This document shows positions 1-8,158 of a stretch of 64,000 nt of DNA, in pieces. The notes beneath the pieces were generated by a model. The model saw only the letters and a list, made by a program, of their open reading frames with translations, made no database searches and was not told the DNA's origin. Source of the stretch: Mucilaginibacter gossypii (GTDB taxonomy: Bacteria; Bacteroidota; Bacteroidia; Sphingobacteriales; Sphingobacteriaceae); the NCBI RefSeq assembly GCF_900100945.1, contig NZ_FNCG01000017.1, positions 109,435 through 173,434 of the forward strand, read 5' to 3'. Numbering within the stretch: the stretch's first letter is position 1; every line of letters begins with the position of its first letter. The translations under genes were made by a program, and so were the position numbers.

Positions 1-405
1 GAACACATCCGTATAAAAGAATTAATAGCGGCGCATGATGTAACGGAACAGGTAATTTTAACCGGCTTTATTGATGAAGCCGAACTCACCGACCATTTCC
101 TGCTGGCCGACCTGTTTGTTTTACCAAGCAAAAAGGAGGGATTTGGCATTGTATTTATTGAAGCTCTTGCCTGCGGCTTACCCGTTATTTGTGGCAATGC
201 CGATGGTAGTATTGACGCCATCCGGAACGGCGAACTGGGAGAAGCCATTGACCCGGACAACCTTACCGAACTTAACAAAGCAATAACAAAGCATTTGCAA
301 AAACACTTAGCTGCTGATACCCGCAAAAGCTTACAGGAAAAATGTTTAAGCCATTTTAACGAGCACGATTATATGACCAAACTTGAGCAGCTGATAAATG
401 ACTGA
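1..405 (+). CDS. Glycosyltransferase family 4, C-terminal part (partial)
   Basis: This is the 3' end of a GT4-type glycosyltransferase; the gene begins before the window. About 134 codons are open from base 1 to the TGA at 403-405. The visible part is the nucleotide-sugar-binding Rossmann half: a VILTGFID stretch, then LPSKKEGFGIVFIEALACGLPVI, the classic E-x7-E type donor-binding motif of GT-B retaining enzymes (family knowledge). The stop overlaps the start of the next gene, the ABC exporter permease, by 8 bases, so the two are probably cotranslated in one polysaccharide operon. The acceptor cannot be deduced. Confidence 0.85.
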   Translation, partial: EHIRIKELIAAHDVTEQVILTGFIDEAELTDHFLLADLFVLPSKKEGFGIVFIEALACGLPVICGNADGSIDAIRNGELGEAIDPDNLTELNKAITKHLQKHLAADTRKSLQEKCLSHFNEHDYMTKLEQLIND

Positions 406-1261
406 TTTGCATCCGGAAAAGTGGGACATCGAAATAAATGCGAAAGGCAGCCTGCTCGACCTTAAGCTTAAAGAGGTGTGGCATTACCGCGACCTGCTTG
501 TGCTACTCGTTAGGCGCGATTTTATTTCCTTTTATAAGCAAACCATTTTGGGTCCGGTGTGGTTTTTTATTCAGCCGGTTATTACTATCCTGTTTTATAC
601 CCTGATATTTGGCAATTTGGCCGGCATCCCGGTTGATGGCCTGCCAAAGCCACTTTTTTACCTGGCCGGCACCATCATTTGGAACTATTTTGCCGATTGC
701 CTGAACAAAACGTCAACTGTTTTTAAAGATAATGCCGGTATACTTGGCAAGGTATATTTTCCAAGACTTATTATGCCCCTAAGTATTGTACTTTCAAACT
801 TGATCCGTTTCGCGGTTCAGTTTCTACTTTTCATAATCCTGTACATCATATTTATCTTAAAGGGCGAACATATTATTCCCAATATAGCAGCCTTGCTGCT
901 GCCATTACTCATTATCATGATAGCATCACTGGGTTTAGGCTTAGGTATGATCATATCGGCTGTTACCACAAAATACAGGGATATAGCGTTTATAGTAGCC
1001 TTTGGCGTACCACTTTTAATGTATGCAACAACGGTTATATACCCTTTATCGGTGGCACAGGCTAAATATCCTAAATACAGCTGGCTTATTAAGTTTAACC
1101 CCATTACGGCCATAATTGAAACGTTCAGGTATGGCTGTTTAGGCAAAGGAAGCTTTAACTGGGAGCTGTTAGCTTACAGTATCGTTAGCACTATTGTAAT
1201 ACTGCTTACAGGCATAGTAATATTTAATAAGGTTGAAAAAACTTTTGTTGATACTGTATAA
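398..1261 (+). CDS. wzm: ABC transporter permease for polysaccharide export (Wzm-like)
   Basis: A 287-residue inner-membrane protein of the ABC-2 type (Wzm/KpsM/TagG family). It forms the membrane channel that moves a finished, lipid-linked polysaccharide to the periplasm. It has a cytoplasmic N-terminus containing RRDFISFYKQTILGP, the usual amphipathic element before the first membrane helix, followed by about six hydrophobic segments. The length is normal for the family. The ATPase gene starts directly after its stop codon, so the two are one transporter. The start ATG lies within the end of the preceding glycosyltransferase. The polymer carried could be O-antigen or another glycan; the sequence does not decide this. 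Confidence 0.9.
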   Translation: MTDLHPEKWDIEINAKGSLLDLKLKEVWHYRDLLVLLVRRDFISFYKQTILGPVWFFIQPVITILFYTLIFGNLAGIPVDGLPKPLFYLAGTIIWNYFADCLNKTSTVFKDNAGILGKVYFPRLIMPLSIVLSNLIRFAVQFLLFIILYIIFILKGEHIIPNIAALLLPLLIIMIASLGLGLGMIISAVTTKYRDIAFIVAFGVPLLMYATTVIYPLSVAQAKYPKYSWLIKFNPITAIIETFRYGCLGKGSFNWELLAYSIVSTIVILLTGIVIFNKVEKTFVDTV

Positions 1262-2527
1262 ATGAGCAAGGCAATAAAAGTTGAAAACTTATCAAAAGCC
1301 TACCAACTAGGCGATTTTGGTACGGGCACTATCTCCCGCGACCTGGAGCGTTTTTGGGCACATCTGCGGGGTAAGGAAGATCCTTTTTTAAAAATAGGCG
1401 AAGTGAATGATCGTACCATCAAAGGCGAAAGTGATGTGGTATGGAGCTTGAACAATATTAATTTTGAAGTTGAACAGGGCGATGCTGTTGGCATTATAGG
1501 CCGCAACGGAGCAGGTAAAAGTACCCTGCTTAAAATTTTAAGCCGTGTTACCTCTCCTACTACCGGCTCGGTAAAACTAAAGGGCCGGATAGCCAGTTTA
1601 CTTGAAGTAGGCACAGGTTTCCACCCGGAACTGAGCGGGAGGGAAAATATTTATCTCAATGGTGCCATACTGGGGATGCGCAAGGCCGAGATCAGACAAA
1701 AGTTTGATGAGATCGTGAGTTTTTCGGGGGTTGAAAGGTATATCGACACGCCGGTTAAGCGTTACTCATCGGGAATGTATGTACGGTTAGCCTTTGCGGT
1801 GGCTGCGCACCTTGAAAGCGAAATTTTGATAGTAGATGAAGTACTGGCAGTTGGCGATGCCGAGTTTCAGAAAAAATGCCTCGGTAAAATGGGACAGGTA
1901 AGCATGAACGAAGGGCGCACGGTTTTGTTTGTAAGCCACAACATGGCCGCGGTGAAAACATTATGTAACCGGGGCATTGTGCTTGCAAACGGGCAGTTGA
2001 TATATGAAAACAAACAGCTCGAAGCAGTAGGCTTTTATCAAACCAATAACAATACCCGGTCAACATTTGAACACCAGGGCGATCTAACCTCAGCACCTGG
2101 GAATGAAAATATAAAAGTGCTTAAATTCGTCATCCGGCCGCTTACCGGCGACAGTATCTCCATTTCGACAGGCATTAGCTTAGAGATGATCTTTTTTAAT
2201 CAAAAAACGGGCATTAACCTAGATGCAACCTTTGAATTAAAAAATAGTGATGAAATCCCCGTATTTCATAACGGCGTGCTTATATCAACCAATAATGATT
2301 CAAAAACCGGGTTTTACACGGTTAAGTGTACTATTCCGCCTAACCTGTTGAACGCCGGCAATTATTCATTCAAGTTGATTTTTGGCGAAAATCAACGTTA
2401 CCAATTATTTGGTGCTGATGATTTTATCGGGTTTGAGGTTGAAAACGAAAGTAAAGGAAGTAACAGCGCTTTAGCTCCGGGTGTAATTCACCCTAAACTT
2501 GATTTTGATATTAGTTACCAGGCATAA
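1262..2527 (+). CDS. wzt: ABC transporter ATP-binding protein for polysaccharide export (Wzt-like)
   Basis: The 421-residue ATPase partner of the preceding permease. Walker A GRNGAGKST is near residues 80-88, the ABC signature YSSGMYVRL near 168-176, Walker B ILIVDE near 188-193, and the switch histidine in VSHN near 225. About 150 residues after the ATPase (roughly 270-421) form an extra beta-rich domain, as in Wzt proteins of E. coli O8/O9a, where it binds the capped end of the O-polysaccharide (family knowledge). That suggests a polymer with a terminating modification. There is no gap to the permease. Confidence is high for the exporter role and lower for the glycan identity. Confidence 0.92.
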   Translation: MSKAIKVENLSKAYQLGDFGTGTISRDLERFWAHLRGKEDPFLKIGEVNDRTIKGESDVVWSLNNINFEVEQGDAVGIIGRNGAGKSTLLKILSRVTSPTTGSVKLKGRIASLLEVGTGFHPELSGRENIYLNGAILGMRKAEIRQKFDEIVSFSGVERYIDTPVKRYSSGMYVRLAFAVAAHLESEILIVDEVLAVGDAEFQKKCLGKMGQVSMNEGRTVLFVSHNMAAVKTLCNRGIVLANGQLIYENKQLEAVGFYQTNNNTRSTFEHQGDLTSAPGNENIKVLKFVIRPLTGDSISISTGISLEMIFFNQKTGINLDATFELKNSDEIPVFHNGVLISTNNDSKTGFYTVKCTIPPNLLNAGNYSFKLIFGENQRYQLFGADDFIGFEVENESKGSNSALAPGVIHPKLDFDISYQA

Positions 2528-2533
2528 CAGCAT

Positions 2534-2938
2534 ATGGAAGCCCCGCGCATCATACAATTGCCCAAGTTTTTAGACGACCGGGGAAACCTTTCTTTCATTG
2601 AAGAAAACAACCATATCCCCTTTAAAATTGAGCGTACCTATTGGATTTATGACGTACCCGGCGGCGAACGGCGTGGCGGCCACGCTTATTTAAACCTGCA
2701 GGAATTTATTGTCGCTATTAGTGGCAGCTTCGACGTTGTGCTTCATGATGGTGTAAAGGAAATGCGGTATAGCCTTAACCGTTCATATTATGGGCTGTAT
2801 GTTCCGAAAATGATGTGGCGGGAGATTGAGAACTTCTCGACCAATTCACTTGCCCTGATCCTGACCAACGGCAAGTATGATGTAAATGAATATATCAGGG
2901 GTTTTGATCAATTTGTGAGTTGCAAACATGGAAGGTAA
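2534..2938 (+). CDS. FdtA/QdtA-like dTDP-hexulose 3,4-ketoisomerase, copy 1
   Basis: A 134-residue single-domain cupin of the WxcM/FdtA family. Such enzymes move the keto group of dTDP-4-keto-6-deoxyglucose from C4 to C3 before transamination. Typical features are IPFKIERTYWIYDVPGGERRGGHA, a Q-E-F-I strand and the FDVVLHDG turn. Where many family members have an H-A-H type pair, this copy reads HAY, so one active-site histidine position is altered. It is followed by a second, related cupin that overlaps it by 11 bases. It may be an isomerase with different stereochemical output, or a partner subunit of the second copy. Confidence 0.82.
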   Translation: MEAPRIIQLPKFLDDRGNLSFIEENNHIPFKIERTYWIYDVPGGERRGGHAYLNLQEFIVAISGSFDVVLHDGVKEMRYSLNRSYYGLYVPKMMWREIENFSTNSLALILTNGKYDVNEYIRGFDQFVSCKHGR

Positions 2939-3350
2939 AATATCAACTGTTTTTGATTGTAACATCATCCACCTTAACCGTATTCATAACCGGGCCGGTA
3001 ACATCACTCCTGTTGAAAACAATATCCATATCCCCTTTGCTGTTAAACGGGTATATTATTTGTATGATATCCCGGGAGGAGAATCACGCGCGGCGCACGG
3101 ACATAAGCAGCTTGAACAATTTATCGTAGCAGCCAGTGGCAGCTTTGATATCACTATTGACGATGGTATCAACAAAAAAACAGTACAGTTAAACCGCCCG
3201 TACATAGGGTTGCATATCCAGCCCGGCATCTGGCGCGATATTTCAAATTTTTCGTCGGGTGCTATTTGCCTTGTATTAGCTTCTATGTTGTATACAGAAG
3301 CCGATTATCTAAGAGAGTACAAACAGTTCAAAGATTACAAATCATTATAA
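2928..3350 (+). CDS. FdtA/QdtA-like dTDP-hexulose 3,4-ketoisomerase, copy 2
   Basis: A 140-residue cupin clearly related to its upstream neighbour: both contain HIPF, YDVPGGE/YDIPGGE, a SGSFD strand and LNR. This copy keeps both histidines (AAHGH), so it is the more likely active 3,4-ketoisomerase. The product would be dTDP-3-keto-6-deoxyhexose, the substrate of the PLP aminotransferase at 5928-7031. The overlap with copy 1 and the direct abutment to the GNAT gene point to a single coupled unit. The galacto (FdtA) versus gluco (QdtA) outcome cannot be read from the sequence with certainty. Confidence 0.83.
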   Translation: MEGKISTVFDCNIIHLNRIHNRAGNITPVENNIHIPFAVKRVYYLYDIPGGESRAAHGHKQLEQFIVAASGSFDITIDDGINKKTVQLNRPYIGLHIQPGIWRDISNFSSGAICLVLASMLYTEADYLREYKQFKDYKSL

Positions 3351-3884
3351 GTGGAGTTCCCTTTTTGTAAATTTGACTTAATATTTAGATTGGTTGAGGA
3401 AAGCGATGCCGAATTTATTTTAAGTTTAAGAACCGACCCGGTACACGCCCGGTACCTGACACATACCGACAATAATTTGCAAAAGCAAATTGAATGGATT
3501 AGAGCATATAAAAAGCGGGAAAAAAAACGGCAGGAATATTACTTTTTATTTTCTGACCATGACTATCAGCCGCTCGGAGTTATAAGATTGTATGATATAA
3601 CGGCTGATACCTACACCAGTGGCAGCTGGATCATAAAACCCGGATGCGATGAATTTGTAAGCATAAAATCAGATCTGTTTATTTCTGAATTTGCAGCCAG
3701 CGAATTAAAAAATAAAAGATGTGTGTTTGATGTAAGGAAAGACAATAAAAAAGTGTTACGGTTTCATAAAATGTTTGCAACAATAACAGGTGAAGACGAA
3801 CTCAACTATTATTTTACAATAGATGAGGAGAGCGTTAAACGCAAGGTTAGTTTTTTAATAAGTATAATACAACCTAAAACTTAA
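3351..3884 (+). CDS. GNAT-family N-acyltransferase
   Basis: A 177-residue protein with the GNAT layout: N-terminal FRLVEESDAEFILSLR, then a central sheet with PLGVIRLYDI. The start is GTG, directly after the stop of copy 2 of the ketoisomerase, and no in-frame ATG lies near it. GNAT enzymes in this position usually acylate the amino group of a nucleotide-activated amino sugar. An ACP, an SDR and a KAS III follow immediately, so an acyl-ACP donor rather than acetyl-CoA is plausible (inference). The acetyl-CoA pyrophosphate loop is not obvious. Confidence is good for the fold and modest for the substrate. Confidence 0.75.
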   Translation: MEFPFCKFDLIFRLVEESDAEFILSLRTDPVHARYLTHTDNNLQKQIEWIRAYKKREKKRQEYYFLFSDHDYQPLGVIRLYDITADTYTSGSWIIKPGCDEFVSIKSDLFISEFAASELKNKRCVFDVRKDNKKVLRFHKMFATITGEDELNYYFTIDEESVKRKVSFLISIIQPKT

Positions 3885-3886
3885 CT

Positions 3887-4123
3887 ATGAATATTGAAAA
3901 ATTTATAAGCGAATTTGCTGATCAGTTTGACGACTTGGATACAAGTTCTTTTACTGCCGAAACATTATTCAAAGAAAACGACGAGTGGAGCTCCATGACA
4001 GCACTTTCAGTGATTGCCATGGTAGATGACGTTTACGCAGTCAGACTAACAGGCGATGATATCCGCAACTCAAAAGTTATTCAGGACATCTACGATATTG
4101 TATTGAAAAAATCAAATTCGTAA
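3887..4123 (+). CDS. Acyl carrier protein
   Basis: A 78-residue acidic protein with the ACP four-helix pattern. The phosphopantetheine serine is most likely S36 in EWSSMTAL, equivalent to the DSL motif of AcpP; W-x-S-(M/L)-TAL is common in ACPs of polysaccharide clusters. It is too divergent for the main fatty-acid AcpP and sits between the GNAT and SDR genes. It probably carries the acyl group that ends up on the amino sugar. A phosphopantetheinyl transferase must act on it, and none is encoded in this window. Confidence 0.85.
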   Translation: MNIEKFISEFADQFDDLDTSSFTAETLFKENDEWSSMTALSVIAMVDDVYAVRLTGDDIRNSKVIQDIYDIVLKKSNS

Positions 4124-4148
4124 ACCCAGGCACTTACGTTAATATCCT

Positions 4149-4889
4149 ATGAATAACCCATTCTGTTTAAAAGGTAAAAAAATTTTGGTTACCGGCGCCT
4201 CATCAGGCATAGGCAGGCAAATTGCTATAAGCGTTTCAGGAATGGGAGCCGAAACTTTTATTACCGGCAGAAACGAGCAACGACTGTCAGACGTTTTTAA
4301 CTTGCTGGAAGTACCCGGCACCCAATATGTTGCCGATCTTGATATTGAGCAGGAACAGGACAACCTGATTGAGTTAATGCCGAATTTAGATGGCGTCGTA
4401 TTATCTGCCGGGATTGTAAAAACTTTGCCTTTTAAATTTATAAACAGGAAAGACCTGGATTCGATCTTCGAAACAAATTTTTTCTCACCCGCTATTTTGA
4501 TCAATAAGCTGTTAAAAACTAAAAAGCTAAACAAAAATGGATCGGTCGTATTTATATCATCCATTGCCGGCAACTATGTTGGAACTGTTGGCAACGCGAT
4601 GTACAGCGCTTCAAAAGGCGCCATAAATGCTATGCAAAAGGTATTAGCTATTGAACTTTCTGCCCAAAGGATCAGGGTCAATAATATCTCTCCGGGCATG
4701 ATAAAAACCGAACTCATCTACGACCCTATATTTACAGAGGAGCAGCTGAAAGACGATGAAAAAAAATACCCCTTGGGATTTGGCGAACCAATTGATGTTG
4801 CCAACGCAGCTATTTACCTGTTATCTGACGCCAGTAAGTGGGTAACCGGAAGCACCCTGATAATAGACGGGGGATTCACCATACAGTAA
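4149..4889 (+). CDS. Short-chain dehydrogenase/reductase, FabG-like
   Basis: A 246-residue classical SDR. The NAD(P) glycine motif TGASSGIG is at residues 15-22, with a NAG-like SAG near 87, catalytic Ser138, and the YxxxK pair Tyr152/Lys156. It belongs to the 3-oxoacyl-[ACP] reductase group. With the ACP before it and the KAS III directly after it (start codon adjacent to its stop), it would reduce a 3-ketoacyl-ACP to 3-hydroxyacyl-ACP. In this setting the product is likely a short hydroxyacyl decoration for a sugar rather than membrane fatty acid (inference). Confidence 0.88.
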   Translation: MNNPFCLKGKKILVTGASSGIGRQIAISVSGMGAETFITGRNEQRLSDVFNLLEVPGTQYVADLDIEQEQDNLIELMPNLDGVVLSAGIVKTLPFKFINRKDLDSIFETNFFSPAILINKLLKTKKLNKNGSVVFISSIAGNYVGTVGNAMYSASKGAINAMQKVLAIELSAQRIRVNNISPGMIKTELIYDPIFTEEQLKDDEKKYPLGFGEPIDVANAAIYLLSDASKWVTGSTLIIDGGFTIQ

Positions 4890-5894
4890 ATGCAGGCCTT
4901 TATAAAAGCTATTTCATACCACTTGCCTCAAAATCAGCTTACCAATGCTGATCTGTCGGCCCTGTTTCCCGAATGGGGAGTAGAGAAGATAGCCAACAAA
5001 ATAGGTATCAGCACCCGTCACATTGCTGCCGAGGATGAGTTTGCGTCAGATATGGCGATAGCCGCGGCACAAAAACTGTTTGCCGCGCATAACATCAATC
5101 CAACTGAAATTGATTTTATATTATATTGTACCCAAAGCCCAGACTATTTTTTGCCTTCAACAGCTTGTATTATACAGGATAAGCTGAGTATTCCGGTTAA
5201 AGCGGGCGCACTCGATTTTAACCTGGGCTGTTCGGGCTACGTGTACGGCCTTGCTTTAGCCAAGGGTCTTATAGCGGCAGGTATAGCCACCAATATCTTG
5301 CTGCTCACGGCCGAAACCTATTCAAAATTCATACATCCTAAAGATAAGGGAAACCGTACCATTTTTGGTGATGCCGCCGCCGCTACCCTCATCAGCACCG
5401 AAGGCTTTGCGGCTATAGGCAACTTTGAATTGGGTACGGATGGTAAGGGTGCTGAAAATCTGATGGTAAAGCAGGGAGCCATCCGTTACCCTGAAAAAAG
5501 TGCCGACACCGTACATGATGACTATGGGAATGAGCAATCATTAGGAAGTTTATATATGAACGGGCCCGAAATATTTGCTTTTACCTCTAAAGAGATTCCT
5601 GCTTTAATAACAGATACCCTTAAAAAAAACGGTGTGCGCAAAGACGAAATCGGGCAGTTTATCCTGCACCAGGCCAACCGGTACATGCTGGAGCACCTGC
5701 GTAAAAAGATGGATATAGCTTCCGAAAACTTTTATATCTATATGGCCGCTATTGGTAACACGGTATCATCATCGGTACCCGTTGCACTTGATGAAGCCAT
5801 GAAAGAAAAACAGGTTACTCCGCAAACAAAATGGCTTTTGGCCGGCTTTGGTGTTGGCTACTCATGGGCCGGAACCGTAATAACATTTATATAA
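4890..5894 (+). CDS. 3-oxoacyl-[ACP] synthase III (KAS III) family protein
   Basis: A 334-residue thiolase-fold condensing enzyme of the FabH family. The full Cys-His-Asn triad is present: Cys114 in LGCSG, His260 in LHQAN and Asn290 in GNT. FabH-type enzymes condense an acyl-CoA with malonyl-ACP. The gene abuts the SDR with no spacer and lies in a sugar-nucleotide cluster, so it probably makes a short acyl-ACP for an amino sugar and is not the housekeeping fabH. Whether it uses acetyl-CoA or a branched primer cannot be judged by eye. Confidence 0.9.
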   Translation: MQAFIKAISYHLPQNQLTNADLSALFPEWGVEKIANKIGISTRHIAAEDEFASDMAIAAAQKLFAAHNINPTEIDFILYCTQSPDYFLPSTACIIQDKLSIPVKAGALDFNLGCSGYVYGLALAKGLIAAGIATNILLLTAETYSKFIHPKDKGNRTIFGDAAAATLISTEGFAAIGNFELGTDGKGAENLMVKQGAIRYPEKSADTVHDDYGNEQSLGSLYMNGPEIFAFTSKEIPALITDTLKKNGVRKDEIGQFILHQANRYMLEHLRKKMDIASENFYIYMAAIGNTVSSSVPVALDEAMKEKQVTPQTKWLLAGFGVGYSWAGTVITFI

Positions 5895-5927
5895 AAGCAA
5901 AAAGCCTACGGCTCAAAGTTGAACCCG

Positions 5928-7031
5928 ATGAATATTCCGTTTCTATCTTTAACCAGTCAGAATAATTTAGTTGAAGCAGAGATTCGCGCGGCGTTTGAGC
6001 GCGTTTTTCAAAATAAATGGTACATACTTGGTAAGGAAGTAAGTGATTTCGAAAATGCTTACGCTGCCTTCAATAACGTACAATACTGCATTGGGGTAGG
6101 CAACGGACTTGATGCCCTGTGCATTGCGCTACGGGTGCTTGAAGTTGGTGAAGGCGATGAAGTCATCGTACCTTCAAATACGTTTATAGCCACCTGGCTC
6201 GCCGTGTCGCAGGTAAGGGCTACCATTGTACCGGTTGAGCCCGATAAGGATACTTATAATTTAGACCCACGTTTGATTGAGGCAGCCATCACCCCAAAAA
6301 CAAAAGTGATCATACCCGTACACCTTTACGGGCAAGCCTGCCAAATGGACGCTATTATCCAGATAGCCCATAAGCATAATCTTTTTGTGATTGAAGATAA
6401 CGCACAGGCGCAGGGCAGCACATACAACAACAAGCTTACCGGCAGCTTCGGCCACATTAACGCTACCAGTTTTTATCCAATAAAAAACCTGGGCGCGTAT
6501 GGCGATGCAGGGGCTTTAACCACCAACGATACCGGCCTCGCACAAAAAGCAAGCCTGCTGCGTAATTATGGCTCCGAAAAAAAATATTACAATGAGGTTA
6601 TCGGTGTAAACTCAAGGCTTGATGAACTGCAGGCTGCTTTTCTTTCGGTAAAATTGAAATATCTGAATGGATGGACAACTGAGCGGCAGACCATAGCTTC
6701 TGCCTATACCCGTCAACTTAACGGAATCGACGGCCTTATCTTACCAGCCACCGCCTCAGGATCATCACATGTATACCATTTATATGTAATCCGTACTGCA
6801 AAACGAAATGAGCTGGAGAAACATTTAAACAACAATGGAATAGGCACCGGGATCCATTATCCTGTACCTGCCCATTTACAAAAAGCGTATGAGCACCTCG
6901 GTTACCAAAAAGGTGACTTCCCGATAGCTGAGGAATTGGCAGAAACCTGCCTGAGCCTTCCGCTGAATCCGGGCATGAGCAATGAAGAAATTGAGTACGT
7001 AACTAAAACTATCAAAAAGTTTTATGCGTAA
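5928..7031 (+). CDS. DegT/DnrJ/EryC1 aminotransferase, FdtB-like
   Basis: A 367-residue PLP-dependent sugar aminotransferase. The Schiff-base lysine is Lys186 in FYPIKNLGAYGDAG, and the cofactor-binding aspartate lies in VIEDNAQAQG. ATG at 5928 is preferred: the reading frame extends nine bases to a TTG, but the family starts at the MNIPFLSL type sequence. Together with the ketoisomerases upstream it would transfer an amino group to the 3-keto sugar, giving dTDP-3-amino-3,6-dideoxyhexose (Fuc3N or Qui3N). The first steps (rmlA, rmlB) are not in the window and must be elsewhere. Confidence 0.92.
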   Translation: MNIPFLSLTSQNNLVEAEIRAAFERVFQNKWYILGKEVSDFENAYAAFNNVQYCIGVGNGLDALCIALRVLEVGEGDEVIVPSNTFIATWLAVSQVRATIVPVEPDKDTYNLDPRLIEAAITPKTKVIIPVHLYGQACQMDAIIQIAHKHNLFVIEDNAQAQGSTYNNKLTGSFGHINATSFYPIKNLGAYGDAGALTTNDTGLAQKASLLRNYGSEKKYYNEVIGVNSRLDELQAAFLSVKLKYLNGWTTERQTIASAYTRQLNGIDGLILPATASGSSHVYHLYVIRTAKRNELEKHLNNNGIGTGIHYPVPAHLQKAYEHLGYQKGDFPIAEELAETCLSLPLNPGMSNEEIEYVTKTIKKFYA

Positions 7032-7554
7032 AATTTTGATAGTGAATGGTGGCCTGGTAATTGGAGGTGCTGAGAAACTTGTTCATGAACTTGCTGTTTT
7101 TGCCCAGCAAAACAAAATTGCCCCAACTATACTGATCCTTGATAATTACAACCAGGAATATTACGACCTGATTTTTAAACAGAAGAAAATAAGAGTAGTA
7201 AGAACCCGGCTCAACGTAATAAAGAACTTCAGAGCCCCTTTAAAAATGTTGAGGTCGATATACTGGAGGTTAAAATTAAAATTTCTTGCCAATAGCATAT
7301 ATGAAAGTGTCCATGTGATCGGCTTGTATAATATTTACAGGGTAAAAGACACAGTTAATCATGATCATCGGTTTTATTGGCATGTAACCAATGCGGCGCA
7401 AGGTACCTATAACTTTCCGGAAACATACTTTGACAACCCCGATGACACTCTGGTTTGCATTAATCAATACCAGTTAAACGAGCTCGATACCCATTACGGG
7501 AACGCCGTATTTAAATGTAAAAGAGGCTTATTTCCACTTTTTTTGAATGATTAA
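7024..7554 (+). CDS. Glycosyltransferase, N-terminal GT-B half (split gene)
   Basis: A 176-residue reading frame holding only the acceptor-side domain of a GT4-type enzyme: ILIVNGGLVIGGAEKLVHELA at the start is the usual glycine-rich first loop. The frame stops at TAA 7552-7554. The next frame (7547-8116) supplies what looks like the C-terminal donor-binding domain. A whole enzyme would be about 370 residues, so this is either a gene broken by a one-base change near 7545-7555 or a naturally split two-subunit enzyme. It overlaps the aminotransferase by 8 bases at its own start. Confidence 0.72.
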   Translation: MRKILIVNGGLVIGGAEKLVHELAVFAQQNKIAPTILILDNYNQEYYDLIFKQKKIRVVRTRLNVIKNFRAPLKMLRSIYWRLKLKFLANSIYESVHVIGLYNIYRVKDTVNHDHRFYWHVTNAAQGTYNFPETYFDNPDDTLVCINQYQLNELDTHYGNAVFKCKRGLFPLFLND

Positions 7555-8116
7555 TTTAAACGTCATATCAAGAATCGCTGAAGACAAGAATTACTTCCCT
7601 GATCTGATAAAAATACTACACTTGTTAAAAAACAAGGGGATCACCGATGTCCAGATACTATTCATAGGCACGGTATATAGCCCGAAAGTTTATCAAAACA
7701 TTATGGATATGGCCAGCCGGCTTAATGTTTCCTCAAACATCGCATTTACTGAAAAATCGATTCCTATGAGTGAACTAAGCGATGAAATAAAAAACGGATA
7801 TTTTATCAACTTCACCATCGGTGAATTTACCGGCTTCTCAGGTTTGGAAAGTATCAAAAACGGATTTAAAACAATTTTTTATAACATTGATAAATCGCTT
7901 AAAAACGAGTGCGATAATGTAATTGCTTACTGTCACACACGTGATAAATTGATGGATCTGATAATAAATATAAGTCAAAATCAAGCCTTGACAAGCGAAG
8001 AAATTACAGCTTGTAACCAGAAAATGCTTAACAGGTTTATATTAAATAGTGCTATGAAGCGGGAATTGCTTGCTATGATGCTGCCAAAATCAAATCATTC
8101 TGATAAACTGGCTTGA
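7547..8116 (+). CDS. Glycosyltransferase, C-terminal GT-B half (split gene)
   Basis: A 189-residue frame starting MINLNVISRIAEDKNY, which matches the hinge between the two GT-B domains of GT4 enzymes. Its ATG lies inside the end of the preceding half (8-base overlap). The donor-site region reads GEFTGFSGLESIKNGFKTI, a weak version of the E-x7-E motif, so activity may be altered. The two halves match one enzyme cut exactly at the domain boundary. Deleting one base in GATTAA around 7549-7554 would join them as ...LNDNLNVISR. A shift in the 7-T run alone would not, because TGA at 7544-7546 lies in this frame. Confidence 0.68.
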   Translation: MINLNVISRIAEDKNYFPDLIKILHLLKNKGITDVQILFIGTVYSPKVYQNIMDMASRLNVSSNIAFTEKSIPMSELSDEIKNGYFINFTIGEFTGFSGLESIKNGFKTIFYNIDKSLKNECDNVIAYCHTRDKLMDLIINISQNQALTSEEITACNQKMLNRFILNSAMKRELLAMMLPKSNHSDKLA

Positions 8117-8158
8117 TCGATCGTCTTGTAGTTTTATGTTATCCAATTCCTCAATAAC

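Noticed and set aside
71..286. Plus-strand frame of 71 codons inside the first glycosyltransferase
   Set aside because: The GT4 donor motif is read in frame 1 through this region, so this is an out-of-frame shadow.
2920..3129. Alternative frame of 69 codons overlapping the second ketoisomerase
   Set aside because: The cupin frame 2928-3350 has conserved family motifs across the same bases.
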